DNA of 9,277 nucleotides from an uncultured Alphaproteobacteria bacterium (GTDB taxonomy: Bacteria > Pseudomonadota > Alphaproteobacteria > RF32 > CAG-239): NCBI GenBank assembly GCA_900553115.1, contig USCF01000032.1:1-9277 (forward strand), written 5' to 3'. The notes below the pieces were generated by a model that was given only the letters and a program-made list of their open reading frames with translations, had not been told where the DNA came from and ran no database searches. The position numbers and the translations under genes are program-made. Every line of letters starts with the position of its first letter. Within the stretch, counting starts at the first letter, position 1. Shown in pieces: positions 1 to 7,181 of the stretch.

Positions 1-170
1 GTATGCGTATAATATTAAACCGCAAAGCTTTAATTGGCCGCAATCATACAACAAGATAAATTATTTTAATGAAATATTGTTATCATAAATATCTTTTAAT
101 GTCAAGTTTAAAATAAGAAATAAATTATAATTGTGCTAAAATTATTATTCACAGTAATTAAAAAAAGTGC
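1..170. other. AT-rich intergenic DNA upstream of the rimP operon
   Basis: This stretch is very AT-rich and I see no convincing coding frame, tRNA, terminator or strong promoter in it. It separates the rimP operon from whatever lies to the left of the window. Confidence 0.6.
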
Positions 171-198
171 TTTACATCTAGAAAAAGTGTGGTATAAG
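171..198 (+). promoter_or_regulatory. Probable sigma-70-type promoter of the rimP-nusA-infB operon
   Basis: The -35-like box TTTACA lies at 171-176 and the -10-like box TATAAG at 193-198, separated by 16 bases. Transcription would start near 205 and give a leader of about 60 nt containing the hairpin at 225-251. A TTGACA at 201-206 is not followed by a -10 box at a suitable distance. The call is by consensus only. Confidence 0.6.
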
Positions 199-224
199 TG
201 TTGACAACAATAAAGAATTATAGG

Positions 225-251
225 AGTGGAGCTGAAAAGCCCCGCTTTTTT
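225..251 (+). terminator. Leader hairpin with U-run before rimP (probable attenuator)
   Basis: The arms AGTGGAGCT (225-233) and AGCCCCGCT (238-246) enclose a GAAA tetraloop, with one A-C mismatch and one G-U pair, and are followed by six T residues (246-251). It sits between the promoter at 171-198 and the rimP ribosome binding site, so it would act on the operon's own transcript. Terminator-like leader elements upstream of rimP are known in proteobacteria, and because NusA is encoded in this operon, feedback through NusA-dependent termination is a reasonable inference. I cannot assign it to a specific RNA family. Confidence 0.65.
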
Positions 252-266
252 GTTAAAGGAAATTAA

Positions 267-767
267 ATGCAAAAACACTATTTACAGGATTTGATTGAAC
301 CCGTGGTGGAAAATGCCGGATTTGAGTTGGTGCGCGTGATGACTATCGGTCAGGCGAATCCCACATTGCAGGTGATGATTGATGTTGCTGACCATTCACG
401 CGATTTGACAGTTGATGACTGCGCTGAGGTTAGCCGCAAACTTTCGGATGTTTTGGATGAAAAAGACCCGATAAAAGAAAAATATTCGCTGGAAGTCAGC
501 TCTCCGGGGCTGGATAGACCATTGACCAAACCTGAGCATTTTCAGCGTTTTTGCAACTATGTCATTAAGGTTGAAACCGCTGATAAGGTGGAAAACCGCA
601 AACGTTTCAAAGGTATGCTCTTGCGTGCCGATGACAAAGAAATTGTTATGGATATGGACGGAGTTGAATATACCATTCCGTATGATGCCATGACTAAAGC
701 CAAACTGGTTCTGACTGATGAACTTTGGGAAGAATATCAGGCAGCTCATGAAGCTGTTGAACTTTAA
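267..767 (+). CDS. rimP: Ribosome maturation factor RimP
   Basis: RimP binds the free 30S subunit in the cytoplasm and helps its late maturation, notably assembly around S12. The 166-residue length is normal for the family. The N-terminal alpha/beta domain spans about residues 1-95 and includes the family signature VSSPGLDRPL at 77-86. The C-terminal SH3-like beta domain follows (about 96-150). The ATG at 267 is supported by AAAGGA at 255-260, six bases upstream. It is the first gene of the operon, 18 bases before nusA, which is the usual position of rimP in proteobacteria. An attenuator-like hairpin precedes it and probably sets expression of the whole operon. Nothing appears broken. Confidence 0.95.
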   Translation: MQKHYLQDLIEPVVENAGFELVRVMTIGQANPTLQVMIDVADHSRDLTVDDCAEVSRKLSDVLDEKDPIKEKYSLEVSSPGLDRPLTKPEHFQRFCNYVIKVETADKVENRKRFKGMLLRADDKEIVMDMDGVEYTIPYDAMTKAKLVLTDELWEEYQAAHEAVEL

Positions 768-785
768 TTTTTTGATGAGGAAAAA

Positions 786-2318
786 ATGGAAAATTTTGAA
801 AATATGCCGAGACCTGAAATCGTGTTAGTGGCTGACACGGTTGCCAGAGAAAAAAATATTGACAGAGAAGATGTTTTTGTGGCGATGGAAGTTGCTATTC
901 AAAAAGCCGGACGTACAAAATATGGCTTTGAGCATGATATTCGCGCGACTATCGACCGTAAAACCGGCGCTATTTCTTTGGCTCGCTATCGTGAAGTTGT
1001 GCCTGATGACGCTATTATTGAAAATGAAGCGGCTCAAATTACATTGAAAGACGCTAAATGCTATGACCGCAATTTAAAAGTAGGCGATTTTATTATTGAC
1101 GCTTTGCCGCCGATTGATTTTGGCCGTATTGCCGCCCAAACCGCTAAACAGGTTATTATGCAAAAAGTACGTGAGGCAGAACGCAACAAACAATTTGAAG
1201 AATATAAAGAAAAAATCGGCACCATTATCAATGGTACGGTTAAGAGAATTGAATTTGGCAATGTGATTTTGGATATTGGCAAAACAGAAGCTGTTTTGCG
1301 TCATGATGAAATCATTCCAAGAGAAAAATTTAAAAACGGTGACCGCGTTCGCGCTTATGTTTTAGATGTTCGTCGTGAAGTAAAAGGACCGCAAATTTTC
1401 TTGTCCCGCACATGTCCGGAATTTATGGCAAAATTGTTTACACAAGAAGTTCCAGAAATTTATGATGGTATTGTGCAAATTATGGGTGTTGCCCGTGACC
1501 CTGGTTCAAAGGCCAAAATTGCCGTACGCGCAACAGATAAAACCATTGATCCGGTTGGTGCTTGCGTGGGCTTGCGCGGTATCCGCGTTCAGGCTGTGGT
1601 AACCGAATTGCAAGGCGAAAAAATTGATATTGTTCCTTATTCTGAAGACAAGGCGCAATATATTGTCAGCGCTTTGGCTCCGGCAGAAGTTTCTAAAGTT
1701 GTTTTAGATGAAGAAAATAACCGCATAGAAGCAGTTGTTTCGGAAGACCAGTTTTCTTTGGCTATTGGCCGCAGAGGTCAAAATGTTAAATTGGCGTCGC
1801 AGCTGCTTGGCGCAGATATTGACGTATTGACCGAGGAACAAGAACATGAACGCCGTGCTAATGAAAATAAAGTTCGTTTGCAACGCTTTATGGAAGCTTT
1901 GGATGTGGACGATATGATTGCTCATTTGTTGGTTGCCGAAGGATTTTCTACTATTGATGAAATCGCTATGGTTGACCTGAAAGAGCTGGCGGATATTGAA
2001 GGTTTTGACGAAGATGTGGCTGCTGAATTGCAAAATCGTGCCAAAGAATATATTGCTAAACGCAATGCAGAATTTGCTGAAAAGAGTAAATCTTTGAAAA
2101 TTGATGAAAGCTTAAAAGAAGTTAAAGGCTTGGATCAGGATATGATTATCACTTTGGCTGAAAAAGGTGTTAAAAATATTGATGATTTGGCTGATTTGGC
2201 TGCTGATGAGCTGCGCGATATGCTGGGCGAAAATTCTTTGTCTGAGGTTGAAGCCAACGATATTATCATGTCGGCGCGCGAACACTGGTTCAAAGAAGAA
2301 AACAGCGAAAATAAATAA
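786..2318 (+). CDS. nusA: Transcription termination/antitermination factor NusA
   Basis: NusA binds RNA polymerase and nascent RNA, modulating pausing, intrinsic and Rho-dependent termination, and antitermination. At 510 residues it has the full proteobacterial layout. An N-terminal RNAP-binding domain covers about 1-130. An S1 domain lies at about 143-208. KH1 is at about 235-290 with the core DPVGACVGLRG, and KH2 is at about 303-350 with LAIGRRGQNVKLASQLLGAD. Two C-terminal helix-hairpin-type acidic repeats lie at about 366-422 and 440-502; such repeats occur in many proteobacterial NusA proteins and are absent in Bacillus. GAGG at 777-780, five bases before the ATG, supports the start. It lies between rimP and ylxR in the same operon and could regulate the operon through the leader hairpin. 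Confidence 0.97.
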   Translation: MENFENMPRPEIVLVADTVAREKNIDREDVFVAMEVAIQKAGRTKYGFEHDIRATIDRKTGAISLARYREVVPDDAIIENEAAQITLKDAKCYDRNLKVGDFIIDALPPIDFGRIAAQTAKQVIMQKVREAERNKQFEEYKEKIGTIINGTVKRIEFGNVILDIGKTEAVLRHDEIIPREKFKNGDRVRAYVLDVRREVKGPQIFLSRTCPEFMAKLFTQEVPEIYDGIVQIMGVARDPGSKAKIAVRATDKTIDPVGACVGLRGIRVQAVVTELQGEKIDIVPYSEDKAQYIVSALAPAEVSKVVLDEENNRIEAVVSEDQFSLAIGRRGQNVKLASQLLGADIDVLTEEQEHERRANENKVRLQRFMEALDVDDMIAHLLVAEGFSTIDEIAMVDLKELADIEGFDEDVAAELQNRAKEYIAKRNAEFAEKSKSLKIDESLKEVKGLDQDMIITLAEKGVKNIDDLADLAADELRDMLGENSLSEVEANDIIMSAREHWFKEENSENK

Positions 2319-2343
2319 TAGTTTTTGCTGAAAGGAAATTGCA

Positions 2344-2916
2344 ATGGCTAAAGAGTTGGAAACAAGAAAATGCGTGATAAGCGGAGAAGTCCTGAACAAG
2401 GAAAATCTGCTGCGTTTTGTAACGTTGAAAGATGGTACAATGCTGCCTGATTTTAACAAAAAAATTGACGGACGCGGTTTTTATGTTTCCAACTCAAAAA
2501 AGCTGCTGCAAAGTCTGGTAGAAAAACACCCGTTTAACAAAATTCTGCATAAAAAGGTTGAATATGCGCCGAATATGCCGGAAATTGTTGAAGGAATTTT
2601 AACCAAAAAAGGTTTAGACGCACTCAATTTGGCGCGTAAAGCCGGCGATTTGGTTTTAGGATTTGAAAAAGTAAAAGAATTGATTATAAAAGGAAGGGCA
2701 GCCTTTGTGATAGAAGCAACAGACGCCGGTGCAGACGGCAGGCAGAAAATTGCAGAATTGTCCGCAAATTTAGAAAAGTTTACACTGTATGATACTGAAA
2801 CTTTGAGTACAGCATTTGACCGTGAAAATACTGTCTATTTGGCGGTAAAAAAAGGTAAAATGAGCGATATGGTCAGATTGGCTTTGAAACGGTATCAGAC
2901 ATTTTTGGATATATAA
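2344..2916 (+). CDS. YlxR-L7Ae two-domain RNA-binding protein
   Basis: This 190-residue protein joins two small RNA-binding domains. Residues about 5-75 match YlxR/DUF448, with RKC at 8-10 and GRGFYV at 43-48. Residues about 88-185 match an L7Ae/YlxQ-like fold, with NLARKAGDLVLGFEKVKELI at 95-114 and ATDAGADGRQKI at 125-136. Firmicutes encode the two parts as separate neighbouring genes (ylxR, ylxQ), while alphaproteobacteria commonly carry them fused, as here. B. subtilis YlxR has been reported to bind the RNase P RNA; whether the fusion does so is unknown. The ATG is preceded by AAAGGA at 2331-2336. It lies 25 bases after nusA and 16 before infB, the conserved place for this family. Family assignment is firm; the molecular role is not. 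Confidence 0.9.
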   Translation: MAKELETRKCVISGEVLNKENLLRFVTLKDGTMLPDFNKKIDGRGFYVSNSKKLLQSLVEKHPFNKILHKKVEYAPNMPEIVEGILTKKGLDALNLARKAGDLVLGFEKVKELIIKGRAAFVIEATDAGADGRQKIAELSANLEKFTLYDTETLSTAFDRENTVYLAVKKGKMSDMVRLALKRYQTFLDI

Positions 2917-2932
2917 TTGGAGTATTGACTAG

Positions 2933-5443
2933 ATGACAGAAGAAAGTGCAAAGGGCAAATTAACATTGTCTGGAAAATCGACCCTCACTTTGAAAAATCT
3001 TAATAAATCACCGGCCGCTGACGGTAAAAAAGTGGTGCAGGTTGAAGTGCGTAAAAAAAGAGTAATTAATCAATCGGCGCCGGTTGCTCCGAAAAAAGAA
3101 ATTGATGAGGCAACAGCGCAAAAATTAAAGCTTTTGGCAGAGGCTAAAGAGCATGACGCTAAACGTAAGCAGGAAGAAGAAGCTCGTAACGCTCAGCGGC
3201 TTAAACTGCAGGAAGAACGCGCTAAAGCTCAACAAGAAAAAGAAGATGCTGAAAAAGCTAAAGCTCAAGCCAAAGCAGATGCCAAAGCCGTTGCCGAAAA
3301 GGCTGAAAAAGCGGCTGAAGAGGCTAAAAAGCAACCAGAAAAAAACGTTGCTAAGCCTGCGCCTAAAAATGAAGGTCTTGAACATCGTTTGAAAAAGTCT
3401 AAAGAAGATTATGACGATGAGGATGACGAAGAAGAAAATTATCATAAAAAAGGCAAAAAGTCGGCTGTGGTTGAAAAGCACGTTATGACACGTGAAGAAA
3501 CCTTTGAGCAGGAGCGTAAAAAAATTCAAAAACGTAGTTTTGAGCCGCAGCGCCGCAATAACAAAATTAATCTGAACTCTTATATGAACAGTGATGATGA
3601 CGATGATTATGGTTATGGTGCGCCGCGTCGCCACTTTAAGAAAAAGCAGCCAAAACCGGTACAGGTGCAAGCTCCGCAAGAGAAAATTGTTAAGGAAGTG
3701 ATTATTCCGGAAACAATTACCGTGCAAGAGTTGGCAAACCGTATGGCTGAAAAGAGCGCCGACGTGATTAAACGCTTGATGTCTTTGGGCGTGATGGCAA
3801 CAATTAACCAAGCTATTGATGCCGACACAGCGCAAATAGTGGTTGAAGATATGGGACACAAATTTAAACGTGTGGCCGATAGCGATGTGGAAGAGGGCTT
3901 GACCGGTCCGGCTGATACAGAGGCAGATTTGCAGCCGCGCGCGCCGATTGTGACAGTTATGGGACACGTTGACCATGGTAAAACCTCGTTGCTGGATGCT
4001 TTGCGTGAAACAAACGTGGCAGCTAAAGAGGCCGGTGGTATTACACAACATATCGGTGCTTATCAAATCAAAGTTGCCAGCGGTCAAAAAATTACTTTTA
4101 TTGATACTCCGGGACACGAAGCGTTCTCTGAAATGCGCGCCCGCGGTGCTAAAGTTACGGATATTGTGGTTTTGGTGGTTGCCGCCAATGACGGTATCAT
4201 GCCGCAAACCGTGGAAGCTATCCGTCATGCTCAAGCCGCTGAAGTTCCGATTGTGGTAGCAATTAACAAAATCGACTTGCCAGGGGCTGACCCGCTGCGA
4301 GTTAAAACCGAATTGCTGCAATATGGTATCGGCGTTGAAGAGATGGGCGGCGAATGTTTATGTGCCGAAGTTTCTGCTAAAAAACGTATTAATATTGATA
4401 AGTTGGTTGAGGCGATTTTGCTGCAGGCAGAAATGCTCGATTTGAAAGCAAATCCAAATCACGCGGCCGAAGGTGCGGTTATTGAAGCAAAAATGGAAAA
4501 AGGACGCGGCAACGTGGCGACAGTTTTGGTTCAGCGCGGAACTTTGCATGTGGGTGATATTTTGATTGCCGGTAAAGAATGGGGACGCGTACGCGCTATG
4601 TTTAACGAGCACGGACGCAAAGTCAGCGAAGCCGAACCGGCTACTCCGGTAGAAGTTTTGGGCTTGCAGGGTACGCCTATGGCCGGTGATACTTTTGTGG
4701 TGGTCAAAGATGAAAACCAAGCTAAAGAAGTTACCGGTTATCGTATTCGTAAAGAGCGTGATGCCAAATTGGTTAAGAGTGCCAAATCGGCAATGGAACA
4801 GATGATGGATAAGATTAAATCTGGTGAGTCTAAACACTTGTCTGTGATTATTAAAGCAGATGTTCAAGGTTCTATTGAGGCATTGGAAGGTACTTTGAAA
4901 AAACTTTCTAACGATGAAGTTTCGGTGCAAATTCTGCATTCGGCCGTTGGTCCGATTTCTGAATCCGATATTACTTTGGCTAAGGCTTCTGATGCGTTTG
5001 TTATCGGCTTTAACGTCCGCGCTAATGCTCAAGCTCGCGATATGGCTCACCGCGACGGGGTTGATATTCGTTACTACTCTATTATTTATACGGTAGTAGA
5101 TGATGTTAAAAAAGCCCTTGAAGGTATGTTAACGCCTGAACTGCGCGAAAAGATTTTAGGTTATGCGCAAATTCGCAGCGTGTTCAATATTACCGGTGTG
5201 GGCAAAGTTGCCGGCTGTATGATTACTGAAGGTATGGTTAAGCGTGGTGCTAAAATCAGATTGCTGCGCGATAACGTGGTGATTCATGACGGTAATCTTG
5301 GTCAGTTGAAACGTTATAAAGATGATGTTAAAGAAGTTAAAGAAGGTTATGAGTGCGGTATGAGTTTTGAAAACTACAACGACATTCAGGTAAATGATTC
5401 TATTGAGTGCTACGAAGTAGAAGAAATTGCTAAAACCCTCTAA
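2933..5443 (+). CDS. infB: Translation initiation factor IF-2
   Basis: IF2 is the GTPase that recruits fMet-tRNA to the 30S subunit and promotes 50S joining. The 836 residues begin with the short [11 protein letters not shown] motif typical of alphaproteobacterial IF2. A long Lys/Glu/Ala-rich, probably coiled-coil or extended region follows (about 60-145), then two acidic clusters (160-169 and 219-225). The IF2_N domain is at about 261-310. The GTPase domain shows GHVDHGKT (344-351), DTPGH (391-395), NKID (445-448) and SAK (481-483). Beta-barrel domain II, domain III and the C-terminal fMet-tRNA-binding barrel fill the rest. The start at 2933 has TTGGAG at 2917-2922. It lies 16 bases after ylxR and 15 before rbfA. 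All catalytic motifs are intact; only the linker is low-complexity, which is normal. Confidence 0.98.
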   Translation: MTEESAKGKLTLSGKSTLTLKNLNKSPAADGKKVVQVEVRKKRVINQSAPVAPKKEIDEATAQKLKLLAEAKEHDAKRKQEEEARNAQRLKLQEERAKAQQEKEDAEKAKAQAKADAKAVAEKAEKAAEEAKKQPEKNVAKPAPKNEGLEHRLKKSKEDYDDEDDEEENYHKKGKKSAVVEKHVMTREETFEQERKKIQKRSFEPQRRNNKINLNSYMNSDDDDDYGYGAPRRHFKKKQPKPVQVQAPQEKIVKEVIIPETITVQELANRMAEKSADVIKRLMSLGVMATINQAIDADTAQIVVEDMGHKFKRVADSDVEEGLTGPADTEADLQPRAPIVTVMGHVDHGKTSLLDALRETNVAAKEAGGITQHIGAYQIKVASGQKITFIDTPGHEAFSEMRARGAKVTDIVVLVVAANDGIMPQTVEAIRHAQAAEVPIVVAINKIDLPGADPLRVKTELLQYGIGVEEMGGECLCAEVSAKKRINIDKLVEAILLQAEMLDLKANPNHAAEGAVIEAKMEKGRGNVATVLVQRGTLHVGDILIAGKEWGRVRAMFNEHGRKVSEAEPATPVEVLGLQGTPMAGDTFVVVKDENQAKEVTGYRIRKERDAKLVKSAKSAMEQMMDKIKSGESKHLSVIIKADVQGSIEALEGTLKKLSNDEVSVQILHSAVGPISESDITLAKASDAFVIGFNVRANAQARDMAHRDGVDIRYYSIIYTVVDDVKKALEGMLTPELREKILGYAQIRSVFNITGVGKVAGCMITEGMVKRGAKIRLLRDNVVIHDGNLGQLKRYKDDVKEVKEGYECGMSFENYNDIQVNDSIECYEVEEIAKTL

Positions 5444-5458
5444 AGAAAGGAGTTAAAA

Positions 5459-5839
5459 ATGGCTCATGAATTGTCACAGCGACAGCTGCGTGTGGGACAG
5501 GAAATCCGCAAAGTTATTGCTACGGCTTTAGAAAAAGGCGAGGTGCGTAGTCCTGAGATTGCCGAAGCGTTTATCACTATCACGCAAGTGATTATGTCAC
5601 CGGATTTGAAATATGCCACGGTTTATTTAATGACCTTAAACGGCAAAAATCTGGGCGTGATTTTGGAACAGTTGAATGCCGAAAAATGGGTATTCAAAAA
5701 GCTGGTTGCGTCAAAATTAAAGCTGCGTTTCACTCCAGACATCAATTTTAGAGTAGATGACACTTTTGAAGAAGCGGACAGAATTAATAAGTTGATGAAT
5801 GATCCGAAAGTTAGAGCTGATATAGAGAAACTCGACTAA
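5459..5839 (+). CDS. rbfA: 30S ribosome-binding factor RbfA
   Basis: RbfA binds the 30S neck region near 16S rRNA helix 1 and assists final maturation and cold adaptation. The 126 residues form the single KH-like domain of the family, with SQRQLRVGQEIRKVIATAL at 6-24, MSPDLKYATVYL at 46-57 and the C-terminal LRFTPDINFRVDDTFEEADR at 89-108. AAGGAG at 5447-5452, six bases before the ATG, makes the start clear. It is the last gene of the operon; truB is not next. The final codons (EKLD-stop, 5825-5839) contain AGAAACTCGA, which reappears as an exact inverted copy at 6047-6056. A palindromic repeat unit therefore borders or overlaps the end of the gene and may have altered the extreme C-terminus. 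Confidence 0.95.
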   Translation: MAHELSQRQLRVGQEIRKVIATALEKGEVRSPEIAEAFITITQVIMSPDLKYATVYLMTLNGKNLGVILEQLNAEKWVFKKLVASKLKLRFTPDINFRVDDTFEEADRINKLMNDPKVRADIEKLD

Positions 5840-6056
5840 TGTGGGAAACTCGTCTAGCTGGTATCTGCTAGGGATTTTTGCGCTCGTGTACTATTTTGTA
5901 CACGTCGCTTAAAAATTCCGTCGCATCTACGCACGCTATCCGAGTTTCTGAGAGCAAGTGCCGGTTGCAGCAATAAGCAGCCGGTTTTTCTTATGTACTA
6001 GTTTGTATACGGCGCAAAAAAAGTTAATGCGTATTAGCCTCATTATTCGAGTTTCT
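5826..6056. repeat. Nested inverted-repeat region at the 3' end of rbfA
   Basis: An outer pair, AGAAACTCGA (5826-5835) and TCGAGTTTCT (6047-6056), is a perfect 10-bp inverted repeat. An inner pair, GAAACTCG (5845-5852) and CGAGTTTC (5941-5948), bounds an imperfect palindrome of about 104 bp whose core is GTGTAC-TATTTT-GTACAC (5886-5903), flanked by a T-rich arm (5875-5879) and an A-rich arm (5911-5915). The stretch 5886-5954 recurs without length change at 5993-6061 (about 47 of 69 positions identical by eye), ending in the same CGAGTTTCTGAGAG. There is no coding capacity. The layout suggests a small non-autonomous palindromic repeat family with one whole and one half copy, rather than chance. 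Confidence 0.7.
5961..5989 (+). terminator. Intrinsic terminator of the rimP-rbfA operon
   Basis: CCGGTTGC (5961-5968) pairs with GCAGCCGG (5977-5984), including one G-U pair, across the loop AGCAATAA, and TTTTT follows at 5985-5989. It lies about 120 bases after the rbfA stop on the same strand and sits between the two copies of the palindromic repeat. Confidence 0.75.
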
Positions 6057-6091
6057 GAGAGTTAGCGCAACGCGCCTAACATCACGTTACT

Positions 6092-6217
6092 GTCATCCTT
6101 GGCTTTGAGCGTCAGCTCATTCGCCGAGAATCCAGTATGGTATATCCGCTTAAAGAATATAGACTTTTTATTTCTGGATGCTCGAGACAGTTAGCTGCGC
6201 TCACCCTCAAGCATGAC
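6092..6217. repeat. Palindromic MITE-like element, 126 bp
   Basis: The ends are GTCAT (6092-6096) and ATGAC (6213-6217), and the inner ends of the arms are ATCCAG (6130-6135) and CTGGAT (6174-6179). The arms of about 46 bases pair at roughly 33 positions by manual alignment, including TGAGCG, CAGCT and CGAG blocks. An AT-rich centre of about 38 bases separates them. The GTCATcCt...ATCCAG / CTGGAT...ATGAC layout resembles palindromic repeats scattered through Rickettsia and other alphaproteobacterial genomes, from memory only. No clear target duplication is visible. It lies between the converging rbfA operon and pilin gene. Confidence 0.7.
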
Positions 6218-6270
6218 GCTGAAAAAGTAGGCGTTAAAGACGCAAAATTATACAATCCCCACTTCAACAA

Positions 6271-6948
6271 TCAAGGTTTTAGGTGCAGCGATACTGTACA
6301 AGATGAGTTTTCTTTACATTCCTGACACACTTTTTTAATTTGTACAGGCGTTGCATTTTTTATGTTTGTGCCATAAAAAGCATCTTTTTGAGTATAACCG
6401 CGCCAATGGTTGGGGTCATCGTCATCTTCTTTATTTCCCCAAAAAGTTATGACGCTGTTTAAATCTTGAGCGTTTTCTTTTGCCAAATAAATCATATTTT
6501 CGCAAAAGCCTTCTGAAGACGGTGTTAAGGCTGAAGTTGTTTTGACTAGCGTAACATCAAAATTTAACTGAAAAGCACATTTCAGTTCCTGACTGTCTTT
6601 AGATATTGTCCAGCAGTTTCTCCCATATGTGCCGGAGTAACGATTTCCCAACTTATCAAACAAATAATTTTCTCTATAAGTTAAACCGGCGGGGACTTCG
6701 CCTAAGGCATTTAAAATGCTCATAAGTCGATATTGCGTATTGTCTGTTTTATGCTCGCTGCTGAGTTCGGTACGCAGCCTGATGAACGAATGTAAAATTT
6801 GGGCTATTTGCTCTCTTTGCTGGTTGGAGCGCCACATCATCATCGCTTTGCCATAACCGGCAATACCACCAACTGATAGAACACCGATGATTGCCAGCAC
6901 GCCCAGCATTTCTATCATGGAACGTCCTTTTTCAAAATTTTTATGCAT
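6271..6948 (-). CDS. Type IV prepilin-like protein (pseudopilin)
   Basis: The 225-residue product starts with a short basic leader, MHKNFEKG, followed by RSMIEMLGVLAIIGVLSVGG. This is a class III (prepilin peptidase) signal. Cleavage after Gly8 leaves Glu at mature position +5 and a hydrophobic N-terminal helix to about residue 31, which anchors the subunit in the inner membrane before assembly. Mature residue +1 is Arg, not the usual Phe or Met. The C-terminal globular region is not recognisable; it has six cysteines (112, 124, 149, 208, 211, 217) that could form disulfides, and an acidic DDDD at 175-178. The ATG at 6948 was chosen over an in-frame one at 7029 because GGAG lies eight bases upstream and the leader then has normal length. 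The gene is monocistronic, with no pilus assembly genes beside it, so it may be a minor or accessory pilin. Confidence 0.85.
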   Translation of the reverse strand: MHKNFEKGRSMIEMLGVLAIIGVLSVGGIAGYGKAMMMWRSNQQREQIAQILHSFIRLRTELSSEHKTDNTQYRLMSILNALGEVPAGLTYRENYLFDKLGNRYSGTYGRNCWTISKDSQELKCAFQLNFDVTLVKTTSALTPSSEGFCENMIYLAKENAQDLNSVITFWGNKEDDDDPNHWRGYTQKDAFYGTNIKNATPVQIKKVCQECKENSSCTVSLHLKP

Positions 6949-6956
6949 GTTTTCAA

Positions 6957-6960
6957 CTCC
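6957..6960 (-). promoter_or_regulatory. Ribosome binding site fixing the pilin start
   Basis: On the - strand GGAG is followed by eight bases and the ATG at 6948. The alternative in-frame ATG at 7029 would add 27 residues read through the terminator hairpin and would bury the prepilin leader, so this site decides the start. Confidence 0.8.
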
Positions 6961-6974
6961 GTTTATTGTGACAT

Positions 6975-7003
6975 AAAAACAAAACCCGCTATAAAAAAGC
7001 GGG
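6975..7003 (-). terminator. Intrinsic terminator in the pilin leader
   Basis: On the - strand CCCGCT (7003-6998) pairs with AGCGGG (6990-6985) around a seven-base T-rich loop, followed by TTTTGTTTTT (6984-6975). It ends only 14 bases before the pilin GGAG site. It therefore either ends a separate small RNA or acts as an attenuator that must be bypassed for pilin expression. Confidence 0.8.
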
Positions 7004-7176
7004 CGGATGTTGAGAAACCGAATACACATAAACGGCTCGGCTTATTCAGCCCAATAGCCTTATTCAGCCGACATCCGTCCAACGGAAATCGGCATACAAA
7101 ATTTTAAGTCGCTATGCTGTAACGACTATGTGTATAAAAGGGTTCTCACGCCCTAGGCAGACAAACATCTGCCTGT
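6975..7176 (-). ncRNA. Structured leader or small RNA upstream of the pilin gene
   Basis: The predicted transcript starts near 7176 with a 7-bp hairpin, AGGCAGA/TCTGCCT (7174-7155). A long closing stem follows: GAGAACC (7147-7141) with GGTTTCTC (7019-7012, one bulge), and ATACACATA (7135-7127) with TATGTGTAT (7030-7022). Inside lie hairpins at 7126-7108 (GTCG/CGAC) and 7092-7068 (CCGAT-TCCGT/ACGGAT-TCGG), and two copies of GGCTGAATAAG (7069-7059 and 7051-7041). An intrinsic terminator closes it at 7003-6975. There is no coding frame of note. I matched it to no family: I see none of the conserved blocks of tmRNA, SRP RNA, RNase P RNA or the c-di-GMP-I riboswitch. A leader with attenuation, or a free small RNA, are both possible. 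Confidence 0.6.
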
Positions 7177-7181
7177 TTAAG

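Noticed and set aside
3125..4321. Open frame of 398 codons antisense to infB
   Set aside because: It is the mirror of infB, whose Lys/Glu-rich codons give Phe-rich nonsense on the other strand. infB is fully supported by its GTPase motifs.
6222..6243. GCGT/ACGC hairpin with T-run as the pilin terminator on the - strand
   Set aside because: The stem is only four pairs and the T-run is offset by four bases. It is possible but too weak to list as a feature.
6137..6325. Open frame of 62 codons on the + strand
   Set aside because: It begins in the core of the palindromic element, runs through its right arm and ends antisense to the pilin 3' end. It has no ribosome binding site and no recognisable motif.
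6949..7029. Longer pilin start at 7029 (27 extra residues)
   Set aside because: The extension is translated from the closing stem and terminator, has no ribosome binding site, and would place the prepilin leader internally.
7155..7174. AGGCAGA/TCTGCCT as a + strand terminator
   Set aside because: It is followed by TGTTTAAG, not a U-run, and no + strand gene lies before it. It fits better as the 5' hairpin of the - strand RNA.
6975..7176. c-di-GMP riboswitch, tmRNA, SRP RNA or RNase P RNA as identity of the structured RNA
   Set aside because: None of the conserved blocks I know for these families is visible on either strand, and there is no tRNA-like CCA end or tag frame.
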